Notes under the pieces: model-generated
What the model was told of the DNA's origin: nothing
The model's database searches: none
Seen by the model: the letters and a program-made list of their open reading frames with translations, nothing else
Shown: positions 35,113 through 43,562 of the stretch, piece by piece
Layout of the letters: every line of letters begins with the position of its first letter
Numbering within the stretch: position 1 is the stretch's first letter
Made by a program: the position numbers and the translations under genes
Origin: an uncultured bacterium
Lineage (GTDB): Bacteria; Bipolaricaulota; Bipolaricaulia; UBA7950; UBA9294
DNA length: 64,000 nt
NCBI GenBank assembly: GCA_903857865.1
Contig: CAIOGO010000015.1
Location: forward strand, 62,001 to 126,000
Reading direction: 5' to 3'

Positions 35113-35820
35113 ATGACTCCCGATACCGACCGCCGTTCGACTGCTTCGTGCGATCTGCCCCGTGAGGACGTTCACGTGGGCGCTCGCGCGGCTCCGACGC
35201 GGACTGAGGCTGGCCTTCTCGGCGGAAGGGGATTCGGGACGAAGCGGCGCATCCTCGAACGCTACGCGCGCACCGACGACGGCCGTGTGGTCATCGACAT
35301 TGCCGCCGGGCGGATCGCCGATCTGTACGACGATTTCGACAAGCACGCCTCGTATCTCAAGAAGGAGCTCGACCAGGAGCTCGTCGACTACATCATCGAC
35401 TCGGTCCGCGAAATCGCCACAGAGCCTTTTCTTGTTCAGGTCAGTCTCGCCGCGCCCATGGATTCGAGCGCGGTGTGCCGCGTCCAGACCAGCCTGCACA
35501 ACTACTTCCTCTATCTGCGGGAGCTCGAAGCCCGCGAGATGCGGCGGCTACTGCGCACGTCGGTGATCTTGTTCGTCGTCGGGGCCGCGCTCCTCACCGC
35601 CTCCGTGTGGATGAACAGCCGACCCGCCGTGCGCGACGTCGTCCTCGGCAGCGTGATCGCTGAGGGTCTGACGATCGCCGCGTGGGTCTCGCTGTGGGAA
35701 GCGCTCGCGATGTTCCTCGTCAACTGGGCGCCGCATCGGCGCCTGATCCGCATGTACGAGCGCATCGCCAAGGCCGACGTGCGGTTCCAGGAAGTCGAGC
35801 ACGAGGCGGAGGTGGTGTGA
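35113..35820 (+). CDS. Two-TM membrane protein, unknown function
   Basis: A 235-aa protein. The soluble N-terminal part is charged (about 1-150, including a KKELDQELVDYIIDSVREIA helix), then two membrane helices at about 156-175 and 190-215, and a short charged C-terminal tail. ATG 35113 follows CGGAG. No family recognised with certainty. It lies alone upstream of the nuclease gene at 35942 but is separated by about 120 nt. Confidence 0.65.
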   Translation: MTPDTDRRSTASCDLPREDVHVGARAAPTRTEAGLLGGRGFGTKRRILERYARTDDGRVVIDIAAGRIADLYDDFDKHASYLKKELDQELVDYIIDSVREIATEPFLVQVSLAAPMDSSAVCRVQTSLHNYFLYLRELEAREMRRLLRTSVILFVVGAALLTASVWMNSRPAVRDVVLGSVIAEGLTIAAWVSLWEALAMFLVNWAPHRRLIRMYERIAKADVRFQEVEHEAEVV

Positions 35821-35941
35821 AGCCCGTACCATGTAGCGCGGCTGGCGAGCGCAGCCGGACGGTGTAGCCCGGATCACAATCAGGAAGCGCGAGCGCAAGA
35901 GCGGTGCGTGTCCTGCGTTGGGGCTACGATAAGGAGGCCTG

Positions 35942-37189
35942 ATGCCTCGCGAGGACTGCCTATTCACGGGGCCTGGCTGGTATTTGGCGGACCAACACCA
36001 GCGCCAAGAGATGGCCCGCGATATTGAGAGCATGGACGGGAACCGCCTGCTCAATTCCGCCGTCGACGACCTTGCCAAGTACTTCGCTGAGAAGTACCAG
36101 GTAGCGGTTCCCGAGTTGGATATGGGCAACTTGGTCGTCGACCACCGTGAGACGGAGATTGAAGTGAGGGGCGAGTCACTGAGGATGGTCATGGGGCGCA
36201 GCCAGCCGTCCTACGTCAAAGGCACAGAGGTCGAGGCCGAGATCCCTTTCACTGGTGATGCGGAAGCCTTCAAGGTCCAGCCCAACCCGTTCTCTCTGAA
36301 TCCTCCAAGAGCCACAGTCTCCGGATCTCGTGTCGTATTCACCGTGGTCGGGACGAGTCTAGGTGCGACTGATGTCAAGCGCGAGATTGACGCCACTGTC
36401 ACGTCAATCGAGTCCTGTCTCACGAACCTTCGGGGCAACTTCGCAGGCCTGAACGCTCAGTTGTTTGACGAGGCAAAGGCAGCCATAGAGGCCCGCCGCA
36501 CCAAGCTGCTGGCAAACCAGAATATGGTGGCCTCTCTCGGGTTCAAGGTCAGGGAGAGACAGGGAGCGCCGACAACGTACGTCGCGCCCGAGATTCGACG
36601 GAGGATCACTCCCGTCATGCCGCCGGCCAGCGGGACACCGTTCAGGCCAGAGCCTGCCCTATCCACGGATGACTACGAACACATCCTTGCTGTGATGCAG
36701 AGCATGACGCAGGTCATGGAGCTCAGCCCGTCGGCCTTTCGCGCGGTCGACGAAGAAGCTCTTCGATCCCATTTCCTCGTACAGCTCAATGGGCACTACC
36801 AGGGCCAGGCCACAGGAGAAACCTTCAACTACGAAGGGAAGACTGACATCCTGATCCGGTCCGAAGGGAAGAACATCTTCATCGCCGAGTGCAAGTTCTG
36901 GTCAGGACCGAAGAGGCTCGCTGAGACGATCGACCAGCTGCTAAGCTACAGCTCATGGCGCGATACGAAGACCGCGGTTGTGGTCTTCAATCGCAACCGC
37001 GACTTCTCGAAGGTGTTGGCCGCGATTCCTGATGCCGTCCGCGAACACCCTCGGTACAAACACGATCTGCCGGGTTCCAGCGAGACTGCCTTTCGCTACC
37101 TGTTCGCAAACCGCGATGACCGGAATCGCGAGCTCTTTCTCACGGTCCTAGCGTTCGACGTCCCGACCTCCACAGAACACGGAGCGTGA
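35942..37189 (+). CDS. PD-(D/E)xK-type nuclease-domain protein
   Basis: A 415-aa protein starting at ATG 35942 with AAGGAGG. The C-terminal quarter has the restriction-endonuclease core: an Asp in GKTDILIR, then FIAECKFW (ExK) and a QLLSY helix, matching PD-(D/E)xK folds seen in restriction-like and DNA-repair nucleases. The N-terminal 250 residues are of unknown fold, with a helical segment and a proline-rich linker near 210-230. No methyltransferase is adjacent. A defence role is possible but is inference. Confidence 0.72.
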   Translation: MPREDCLFTGPGWYLADQHQRQEMARDIESMDGNRLLNSAVDDLAKYFAEKYQVAVPELDMGNLVVDHRETEIEVRGESLRMVMGRSQPSYVKGTEVEAEIPFTGDAEAFKVQPNPFSLNPPRATVSGSRVVFTVVGTSLGATDVKREIDATVTSIESCLTNLRGNFAGLNAQLFDEAKAAIEARRTKLLANQNMVASLGFKVRERQGAPTTYVAPEIRRRITPVMPPASGTPFRPEPALSTDDYEHILAVMQSMTQVMELSPSAFRAVDEEALRSHFLVQLNGHYQGQATGETFNYEGKTDILIRSEGKNIFIAECKFWSGPKRLAETIDQLLSYSSWRDTKTAVVVFNRNRDFSKVLAAIPDAVREHPRYKHDLPGSSETAFRYLFANRDDRNRELFLTVLAFDVPTSTEHGA

Positions 37190-37432
37190 GGGATAGATCT
37201 TGCCATTTTTCGGCCCTTGTCGCGGCAAGCGTCGAGGTCTGTCCTGATGGCAGGTCGGGACCAGGGTGCGTGCTGGCGCGTCGGGGCATGTCTCGTAGTC
37301 CAGCACTGGGTAGGCTCCTGTTGACGTTTGCCAGGTTGTTCCTACCGCAATGCGCTCGCCCGGCTTGACGACCATGCGGCGAGTGCCGGGAGAGAGCCGG
37401 ACACCGCCTTGTCTTGTGGCGTACAGCGCCCG

Positions 37433-37853
37433 TCAGAGGACGCAAATCCGAACGCCTTCCGACAGCATGCGTGTCTCGTCCAATGCCCACTCGCCTGGAA
37501 TTACGAGTTCAAGGCGCTTCTCGACCTTGCGGGCGTTGCCGACCGCCGGCCACCCGGCGATCTCCGTTGCCGGGTCGCTAGAGAGTTCTGCCGGCACTTG
37601 GCAGCAGAACTCCTGGCGTTTTCAGGGCGCGACGAGCTTCGATCGTCGTGTTCTGGGCCTCGCCGGGGAACTGGCGCCGCCGCGCGGGGTCGAAGATGTG
37701 CCCTAGCGTACAGAACGCATACATGCCGGGCGATAGCGCGTCGAGGAACGGCTTCAGGGTCCACGACCAGAGGAGGTTTTTCGGCAGAAACGAGGTTGGG
37801 CGCCGGAACGAGTCGTCTCTGTGTCCGTGTGGCAGCTCACCTAACGCAGCCAC
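37433..37853 (-). pseudogene. 5'-truncated copy of the gene at 38743-39484
   Basis: On the minus strand this region encodes the same SFLPKNLLWSW...SPGMYAFCTLGHIFDP block as the gene at 39484, then QNTTIEARRALKTPGVLLP, then a stop created inside a double-hairpin element (37549-37612), and after it the family tail VEKRLELVIPGEW...SEGVRI ending at TGA 37433. The N-terminal third is missing. It is a paralogous, decayed copy about 1.3 kb from the first. Confidence 0.75.
37549..37612 (-). repeat. Double-hairpin element, family 1 (minus), inside a decayed gene
   Basis: Read on the minus strand: GAGTTCTGC/GCAGAACTC stem (plus 37604-37612 and 37583-37591), TCTA linker, then GCGACCCGGC, loop AACGGAGATC, GCCGGGTGGC (plus 37569-37578 and 37549-37558). 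It interrupts the decayed reading frame. Confidence 0.7.
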
Positions 37854-38109
37854 ATCACAAAGGGGTGATGAAGAAGGGGCATAGGCTCGCTGTGACGAAG
37901 AAAACCTGCTATGGTATCACACGATGAGTGGCCGTCCCCAATCCGTGGGTCGCTAGTGCATTCGGACGGGAAGGGGCGTTGCACCGATCAGGCGACGACT
38001 TCCGCCGCTCGCGAGTTGACGACGGATGATCTGCAGGGCACGTCAGGAGGGGATTGGTGAGCGTCGAAGGCGGTGCGCCGCCTGTTGCGAGAGACATGGA
38101 GGTGGCGGG

Positions 38110-38541
38110 ATGCCAGGCAAGCAGCTCTTCATCAGCAGAGTCAAGATCTCGGACAAGAAAGAGGGAGCGCTCAATCGCGGTGACATCAGTTTCGTTGCGG
38201 CCAAGTACACGCCGGGCGCTCCGGCATGGACGCCACTGGCGTCCGAGGCGTTCGTCAAGGTAGCCAAGAAGGATCTGAACAAGTGGCTTGCGTGCACCGC
38301 ATACATCACTTCGCCAAGCGCGCCCCTTATGGCGGGGGAGGTCATATCCCTTGTCCTCTATGAGCACGACAACAAGCCACAGAGGACATGGACGGTAGAC
38401 GGCAACAAGACGCTGCACTACGACTCAAAGGAGTCTGAGTACGGGGTTGTCACTCTCGTATACAGCACGTGCGTACCCAGTCAAGCCCAGACCTTCAATC
38501 TCACGGGGGCAAGCATCGAGATCAAGTGCGTCAACGGCTGA
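38110..38541 (+). CDS. Hypothetical protein, 143 aa
   Basis: A 143-aa protein with no signal peptide or membrane segment. ATG 38110 follows GGAGGTGGC. It has a beta-rich profile with aromatic-containing strands (ISFVAAKYTPG, KWLACTAYI, ISLVLYEHD, TLVYST). No family recognised. Codon use and ribosome site suggest a real gene. It lies between two copies of the decayed gene. Confidence 0.6.
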   Translation: MPGKQLFISRVKISDKKEGALNRGDISFVAAKYTPGAPAWTPLASEAFVKVAKKDLNKWLACTAYITSPSAPLMAGEVISLVLYEHDNKPQRTWTVDGNKTLHYDSKESEYGVVTLVYSTCVPSQAQTFNLTGASIEIKCVNG

Positions 38542-38742
38542 CATCGCAGGACCAGAGTCTGGCCGGGTCGATGCGCGCACTGTGACGAAGGGAGAGCTGG
38601 GCGACGGGGTCAGATCGTTGGTCGACAGGGCGACTCTCCCGCTGCAGTCCGACAGACGGCTCCAGGCGCTTGCGCCTGACTGCTTCGCGTAGTCTTCCGG
38701 AAGAGGGTCGGAGTGCCCCTGATTCCGCTGGCGAGGCACGCG
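38542..38742 (+). other. Spacer with no feature seen
   Basis: Between the hypothetical gene and the C-terminal end of the decayed gene copy. No gene, hairpin or promoter is supported. Confidence 0.4.
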
Positions 38743-39484
38743 TCAGAGAACGCGGATCCGTACGCCTTCCGACAACATGCGTGTCTCGTCCACCGTCCAC
38801 TCGCCGGGAAGCACCAGTTCGAGGCGCTTCTCGACCTTGCGGGCGTTGCCGGCCGCGGGCTACCCGGCGGGTCTTGTTGCCAACGTATCTGGCTGCTCAG
38901 CCTTTCTTGGGCTGAGCAGCTAGGAAGAAGCCTGGCTCGTTCGTTGGCTTCTCCTGGTCAAGAGGTCCGGCAGCAGAACTCCTGGCATTTTCAGGGCGCG
39001 ATGGGCTTCGATCGTCGTGTTCTGGACTTTCACCGGAGGACTCTCGTCGCTGCGCGGGATCGAAGATGTGTCCGAGCGTGCAGAATGCGTACATGCCGGG
39101 CGACAGCGCGTCGAGGAACGGCTTCTCCGTCCACGACCAGAGGAGGTTCTTCGGCAGGAACGACGTCAGGCGGCGGAACGAACCGTCGACCTCCTGCATC
39201 AACACGTCGGCGACGAAGACCTCGACTTGCTCGACGCGGCTGTTGCCGGTGTTGCGGACGCGGAGGTTGAAGTAGTACGCGTCGGCTGGCGCGCCCGGGG
39301 CGCTCGGGTTTGAGACCAAGGTGTGGTGGAAGTCGGGCCGCTCGGGGTTCACTTCTAGATTGAGTCTAGGGCGGACGAGGAGCCGCGCGATCCGGCTCTG
39401 GAATGCGGCAATCGTCGCCGACGTGACGGCGACGGCGGCCAGGATCCATGTCCCGATCGGCGTCCCACTTGCTCCCGTAGCCAT
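38743..39484 (-). pseudogene. Membrane-anchored hypothetical protein, frameshifted and interrupted by a hairpin element
   Basis: ATG 39484 begins a protein with an N-terminal membrane helix (TWILAAVAVTSATIAAF) and a conserved block ending ALSPGMYAFCTLGHIFDP. Compared with its copy at 37433-37853, one extra base near 39022 shifts frame, giving a 195-aa product ending at 38897. The original frame resumes as QNTTIEA..., then a three-hairpin element (38858-38953) lies in it, and the family tail continues to TGA 38743. A short product may still be made. Function unknown. Confidence 0.65.
38858..38953 (-). repeat. Triple-hairpin element, family 1 (minus), inside a decayed gene
   Basis: On the minus strand: AGAAGCC/GGCTTCT stem (plus 38946-38952, 38926-38932), CTA linker, a perfect 11-bp GCTGCTCAGCC/GGCTGAGCAGC stem (plus 38910-38920, 38892-38902), then an imperfect third stem with loop AACAAGACC. 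The three-stem order matches the plus-strand element at 31915-32012. Confidence 0.7.
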
Positions 39485-39689
39485 GGCACCTCCTCCCGTG
39501 TTCCGTTCCAGCCCACGAATCGACCCCCAAGCCGTCAACCCGGCCGGTCACTCCAGAAGCGGGCGGATGCGGGCGGGCGGAGTGACATCGTGGAGTGGCA
39601 GGTCAGAGAAGGTCGGCCGCAGGTGCCCCCCCTCCGCTTGACGGCGTCCCAGCAGAGAGTGTCGTTGGCGGCGAGAGTGCGGCTCGATC

Positions 39690-39956
39690 CTATCGGTAGG
39701 TCGCCCCGTCGCGGGCCAAGATGGCGGCGATGTCAACGCGTTGCGCTTTGGGATCGACGGAGTAGATGATCCGGTACGGGCCGACGCGCTTGCGGAGTGC
39801 ACCCCGCAACTTGCCGCTCTTGATCGGGCGAACGTCGCCGAGAGTGGGATCCTTCTCCATCTCTTCGACGGCCCGTGCGATCTGCGCTTGTCGGTCTCTC
39901 GGGAGCCCGCGGAGTTGCTTCGCCGCGACGCGCGACAGGCTACACGCCCAGCTCAT
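39690..39956 (-). CDS. RelE/ParE-family toxin
   Basis: An 88-aa protein with the RelE fold signature: SRVAAKQLRGLPRDRQAQI helix, a KSGKLRGALRKRVGPYRIIYSV core (basic active-site region) and a short C-terminal strand. RelE toxins cleave ribosome-bound mRNA. It overlaps the upstream antitoxin gene by 17 nt, so both are co-expressed. The AbrB-type antitoxin is less usual for a RelE partner than RelB. Confidence 0.9.
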   Translation of the reverse strand: MSWACSLSRVAAKQLRGLPRDRQAQIARAVEEMEKDPTLGDVRPIKSGKLRGALRKRVGPYRIIYSVDPKAQRVDIAAILARDGATYR

Positions 39957-40197
39957 CTTCCAGCTCGCTCCAGAGAACGGAGTCGCCGCGCCGGAGTTGC
40001 CGGAAGCCCTGCTCGACGAGCTTCTCTTCGTCGGGGCTCAGCGTATCGTCGAGATCGACGAGACGCTTGGGACGAATGACGATGTCGCTGCCTTCGCGGT
40101 TGACCTCGACGAAGTCACCTTCCTTGAGGCCAAGGTCGTCGAAGATGACCTTGGGAACGGTTACCTGGCGATTGGTGCGGATCTTCACGATCGACAT
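39940..40197 (-). CDS. AbrB/MazE-type antitoxin
   Basis: An 85-aa protein. The N-terminal swapped-hairpin AbrB domain (about 1-45: VKIRTNRQVTVPKVIFDDLGLKEGD) binds DNA; the acidic C-terminal part (DLDDTLSPDEEKLVEQGF) likely wraps the toxin. It lies directly upstream of the RelE gene and probably represses the promoter at 40231-40259. Confidence 0.9.
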   Translation of the reverse strand: MSIVKIRTNRQVTVPKVIFDDLGLKEGDFVEVNREGSDIVIRPKRLVDLDDTLSPDEEKLVEQGFRQLRRGDSVLWSELEDELGV

Positions 40198-40230
40198 GGC
40201 GACCTCCTCTCGTTTCCGCAGGCTAATGGA

Positions 40231-40259
40231 CTAATACTCCATCACTTGGCCGCTGTCAA
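40231..40259 (-). promoter_or_regulatory. Promoter of the AbrB-RelE operon
   Basis: On the minus strand TTGACA (40254-40259), a 17-nt spacer and TATTAG (40231-40236), with a start about 25 nt before the antitoxin ATG. Confidence 0.7.
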
Positions 40260-40308
40260 CTCCGTAGTGCGCCATGGGAATGCGCGGCGGCAGGTGGGCC
40301 CTGGAGTT

Positions 40309-40336
40309 TTGACTCGATTGTGGCTTGGGGTATCGT
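40309..40336 (+). promoter_or_regulatory. Predicted promoter of lepB
   Basis: TTGACT (40309-40314), a 16-nt spacer and TATCGT (40331-40336). The TATCGT -10 is the same as in the promoter at 20589. Confidence 0.55.
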
Positions 40337-40371
40337 GAGGAGACGGAAACTGAGAGAAAGAGGAGTCTACG

Positions 40372-41217
40372 TTGCCGAAGAAGCGAGAGAAGAAAGCGAA
40401 GAAGCCGGCGATGATTGTGCGGCTTGTGCGACGGTGGGGCTGGAGGCCGGGACGGGCAATGCAGGAGGTTCTGAGCTGGATCGAGACGCTCGTGGTGGCG
40501 GGCGCGCTGGCGGCGGTCATCATGACGTTCGTCACGGTGCGGATGCATGTTCCGACGGGGTCGATGATCCCGACGATCGATCCGAAAGACTCGTTCTTCG
40601 TTGATCGAATCACCTACTACTTCCGCTCGCCGAAGCCGGGCGACATCGTCGTATTCCGCCAGGGCGAGGTAGCAGTTCGGGGAGCGGTAGAGGGCTCGAC
40701 CGCGGCGGCTGCGCATGTGTCGACCGGCGTGAAGCTCGTCTTCGCGAACGGAAAAGCCGTCCGCACGGTGGCGGAGGCGAACGAGATCATTGCGGGCCTG
40801 GCCGACGGTGCGGTGGTCCGCCTGGAGACCTCGAACGGCGCGGCGTTCAACCTCGGGGCGAAGACGGCGTCTACATCGCTCGCGAGCCTCGGTGTGATCG
40901 CCAGGGACGCTCCGACTCGCTACGTGAAGCGGCTGATCGCGGTGGGCGGGCAGACGGTCCAGATCCGCGACGGTGGCATCTACGTCGACGGCGTGAAGCT
41001 CACGGGTCCGCGCTTCGATCGCACCTACGTCTCGACGGGCGCGCGGCTGCAGTACGGCATCGAGCCGACGCTCGTGCCGGAGGGGAAGTACTTCATGCTC
41101 GGCGACAACTCGGGTGACTCGTTCGACTCGCGCTACTGGGGCTTCGTCGACAAGTCGGCGGTGATCGGCGTGCCGTACTTGCGCGTCTGGCCGATCTCGC
41201 GGTTTGGAACGATGTAG
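40372..41217 (+). CDS. lepB: Signal peptidase I with an internal insert
   Basis: A 281-aa S26A peptidase starting at TTG 40372 behind AGAGGAG. One membrane helix (about 36-56) leads to the catalytic Ser64 in PTGSMIPT. Box C GDIVVF (90-95) and box D with catalytic Lys186 (RYVKRLIAVGGQ) are separated by about 80 extra residues (101-180), which in typical enzymes is a short link. The insert has the look of a PDZ domain (GVKLVFANGKAV, NEIIAGLADGAVVRLE). Box E is GDNSGDSFDSRYWG. It removes signal peptides at the outer face of the membrane. Confidence 0.92.
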   Translation: MPKKREKKAKKPAMIVRLVRRWGWRPGRAMQEVLSWIETLVVAGALAAVIMTFVTVRMHVPTGSMIPTIDPKDSFFVDRITYYFRSPKPGDIVVFRQGEVAVRGAVEGSTAAAAHVSTGVKLVFANGKAVRTVAEANEIIAGLADGAVVRLETSNGAAFNLGAKTASTSLASLGVIARDAPTRYVKRLIAVGGQTVQIRDGGIYVDGVKLTGPRFDRTYVSTGARLQYGIEPTLVPEGKYFMLGDNSGDSFDSRYWGFVDKSAVIGVPYLRVWPISRFGTM

Positions 41218-41220
41218 GAG

Positions 41221-41628
41221 GCTGGCCGGCTCTCCATAGAATCAGCCGGCTAGGGGATTCAGCTGAGGCAGCCGAATCCCTGTCTGTTTCCGAATCGAGC
41301 AGCTGGCCAGCTTCTCCACAGAACCAGCTGGCTAGGGGATTCGGCGGAGGCCGCCGAATCCCTGGCAGGTCTAGCGTTAGGCCGAGGTCGCTGGCCAGCT
41401 TCTCCACAGAACCAGCTGGCTAGGGGACTCGGCCGGCGGTCGAATCCCTGGCAGGTCTAGCGTTAGGCCGAGGTCGCTGGCCGGCTCTCCATAGAATCAG
41501 GGCGGCTGGCCGGCCTCTCGGCAGAATCGGCCGGCTAGGGGGATCTGGCGGGGCCAGATCCCTGGACGTGTCCCTTCCTCAGAATCGTGAGCTAGGGGAT
41601 GCGGCTGGCAGGCGAGTCCCCTAGCGCT
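41221..41628 (-). repeat. Tandem array of double-hairpin elements, family 2
   Basis: Four to five degenerate units between the convergent lepB and cyclase genes: 41221-41280, 41302-41363, 41390-41447, 41477-41562 and a partial 41572-41625. Each has a GCTGGC-type stem with a conserved loop like TCTCCACAGAACCA, a TAGG linker and a GGATTCGGC/GCCGAATCC stem (or variant). Two units share a 29-nt tail (41362-41390 and 41448-41476) with GCGTTAGGC. Read on the minus strand, the order hairpin-CCTA-hairpin parallels family 1. Confidence 0.8.
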
Positions 41629-43377
41629 CTACGTGTCCCAGCGCAGGCGGTAGACGTTCACCGGCTCGCGTCGGCCGCGGAGGAAGAGGGGGGCGGTCGC
41701 CTCGACGGGCAAGCCCCCGTGCACGAGCTCGTAGACGGCCTCCGTCACGAGGATCTGGCCTGGTTCAGCCATGGCCTGCAGGCGCGCGGCGACGTTCACG
41801 GCGTCGCCGATGACGGTGTAGTCCATGAACTCCTCGGAGCCGATGTTGCCGACGATCACGGGGCCGGCATTGATGCCGACTCCGAGTCCGAGCTCACACA
41901 GTGCTGCGCCATCGCCTTGGAGGGCCGTAAACGCGGTCTGCATCTCGCGCGCCGCGGCCACCGCGCCCTGCGCGGCTTCTGCGCGGCTTCCGCGTGGCTC
42001 GAAGAACGCGAGGAGGCCGTCGCCGATGTACTTGTCGAGGACGCCATTGTGCCGGAGTAGGGGTGCTGTGATCTCCGACAGAGCGCGATTCAGCGTCGCG
42101 ACAACGTCATCGGGGCTGTGCGATTCGGAGAAGCGCGTGAAGCCGCGGATGTCGGCGAACAGCACCGCGACGAAGCGGCTCTCGCCGCCGAGTCGGGCAA
42201 GGCGGGAGGAGTCGCTGCGAAGTCGCGCGGCGATCTTCGGAACGTAGCGGCCGATGGCCGAGAAGAGGTCGGCGTTCTCCGCCACGACGCGGGTGCGGAA
42301 CTGCCGCGCGCGGGTGGTTCGCTGGACGACGAACCACGACACGCCGGCAAGGAGAAGGACGGCCAGGAGATCGAAGATCAGAAGGGCGCTCAGGCCGAAG
42401 TACCGCGTCGCGAGCAACGTGGAGATCGGAACGTGCGACACGATGTGCCATACGTCCAGGCCTGTCTCGGGCGCGCTCGCAAAGGCCGGCAGCGCCGGCA
42501 GGCCGGCGGCGGCGTTCGTCATCTCGGCGAGAGGATGGATCGAGGAGTACGTGAAGAGACCACCCACGGTCTCGAATTGCCCGTTGTCGGAGGCGGTGAT
42601 ACGGCGCCACTCGTTGGGGAACGCGGTGGCGAAGGCCGCGACGGGGCGACCGCTGAGGTTGCCCCACTCTGAAGTGGGGTCATTGCCGCGCATCCAGTAG
42701 CCGGCCGCGTCGACGAGCATGGACTCCGAACCCGACTGTGGATGAGCCTGATCGAACTCGCGGAGGAGCGCGGATGCGAGGACGTCAACGTACACCGCAC
42801 CTTCGTAGGCGCCATCCTCCCAAAGCCCGATGCCGACTGAGAGGACGGGCGTTGGCGAGGATTCCGCGGTTCCGTCGTGGGTTGCCAGCGCGAACGGAGA
42901 GAACGCGATGCCATCCTGCGCAATCTGCGATCGAGCCTCGGTGGGCACGTCGACGGGATACGGGTCGAGAGATCGCAAGACGGGGATGCCGCGGGCGTCG
43001 CGCTCTACGCGCAGGACCTCGGCGCCGAGTGTGTCGACCACAAGGACCTGATCGTACGCCGTGCGCTCGCGCAGGAAGGCGATCGCCTCGGCTGCCAGGT
43101 CTTCCCTCCAGCCTGGAGAGGCTGTCTCAAATGCTCGCACGCCGTACAGGTCGGAGAAGAGGGCGAGGTCGGACACTGTCGAGCGGAGGAAGTCGGACAC
43201 GGCCTGCCGTCTCATCTCGACGGCGTGCGCCTCGTCGTCGCGGACCATCGTGTCGCGGTGGAGACTGGCACTCCGGTAGATGAGGAATGACGCTCCGAGA
43301 AGGAGGGATGATGAGACGGCGAAGGCAACGGCAAAGCGAATCCACACGTCTCGACTCGGCTTCGGTCGACCCGTCAA
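41629..43377 (-). CDS. Membrane sensor adenylate/guanylate cyclase
   Basis: A 582-aa protein. It has a membrane helix at about 12-34, an extracytoplasmic sensor of dCache type (about 40-320), a second helix (about 330-352) and a C-terminal class III nucleotide cyclase domain (about 395-570). The cyclase shows VAVLFADIRGFTRFSE (metal Asp), KYIGDGLLAFF (second Asp) and DYTVIGDAVNVAARLQ (transition-state Asn-Arg). It probably makes cAMP in response to an external ligand. Substrate preference is not certain. Confidence 0.9.
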   Translation of the reverse strand: MTGRPKPSRDVWIRFAVAFAVSSSLLLGASFLIYRSASLHRDTMVRDDEAHAVEMRRQAVSDFLRSTVSDLALFSDLYGVRAFETASPGWREDLAAEAIAFLRERTAYDQVLVVDTLGAEVLRVERDARGIPVLRSLDPYPVDVPTEARSQIAQDGIAFSPFALATHDGTAESSPTPVLSVGIGLWEDGAYEGAVYVDVLASALLREFDQAHPQSGSESMLVDAAGYWMRGNDPTSEWGNLSGRPVAAFATAFPNEWRRITASDNGQFETVGGLFTYSSIHPLAEMTNAAAGLPALPAFASAPETGLDVWHIVSHVPISTLLATRYFGLSALLIFDLLAVLLLAGVSWFVVQRTTRARQFRTRVVAENADLFSAIGRYVPKIAARLRSDSSRLARLGGESRFVAVLFADIRGFTRFSESHSPDDVVATLNRALSEITAPLLRHNGVLDKYIGDGLLAFFEPRGSRAEAAQGAVAAAREMQTAFTALQGDGAALCELGLGVGINAGPVIVGNIGSEEFMDYTVIGDAVNVAARLQAMAEPGQILVTEAVYELVHGGLPVEATAPLFLRGRREPVNVYRLRWDT

Positions 43378-43562
43378 CGTCTCTTGCCTCCCTCACTGGC
43401 GTGCCGACGGTCGATCTCTCAGGATGGCCACGACTTCTCGCCGGCATCTGCGCGGTCGGCCCATGCTAGCGCGTTGTCCACGCTGCGCCTATGAACGAGA
43501 CACTCCTCTGGAATCAGATTGCCGCCGAGGCTTGGAGAAGTGATGTCCAGGACGTGATCATG

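Larger units (their letters stand above)
37190..38109 (+). other. Gene-free stretch with a decayed gene copy
   Basis: Holds the truncated minus-strand gene copy described at 37433-37853 and a 75-codon minus frame (37148-37375) that I do not recognise. No intact gene is supported before the ATG at 38110. Confidence 0.5.

Noticed and set aside
39484-39538. Upstream in-frame start for the gene at 39484
   Set aside because: The 18 extra residues before the ATG at 39484 lie outside the helix-anchored N-terminus and show no ribosome site at 39538.
41362-41476. Integron attC sites (GCGTTAGGC motifs)
   Set aside because: The GTTRRRY-like core occurs twice in direct orientation with no facing RYYYAAC at attC distance, and no integrase gene is visible.
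41221-41628. CRISPR array
   Set aside because: The repeat units are long, degenerate, internally palindromic twice over and not separated by spacers of constant size. No cas genes lie nearby.
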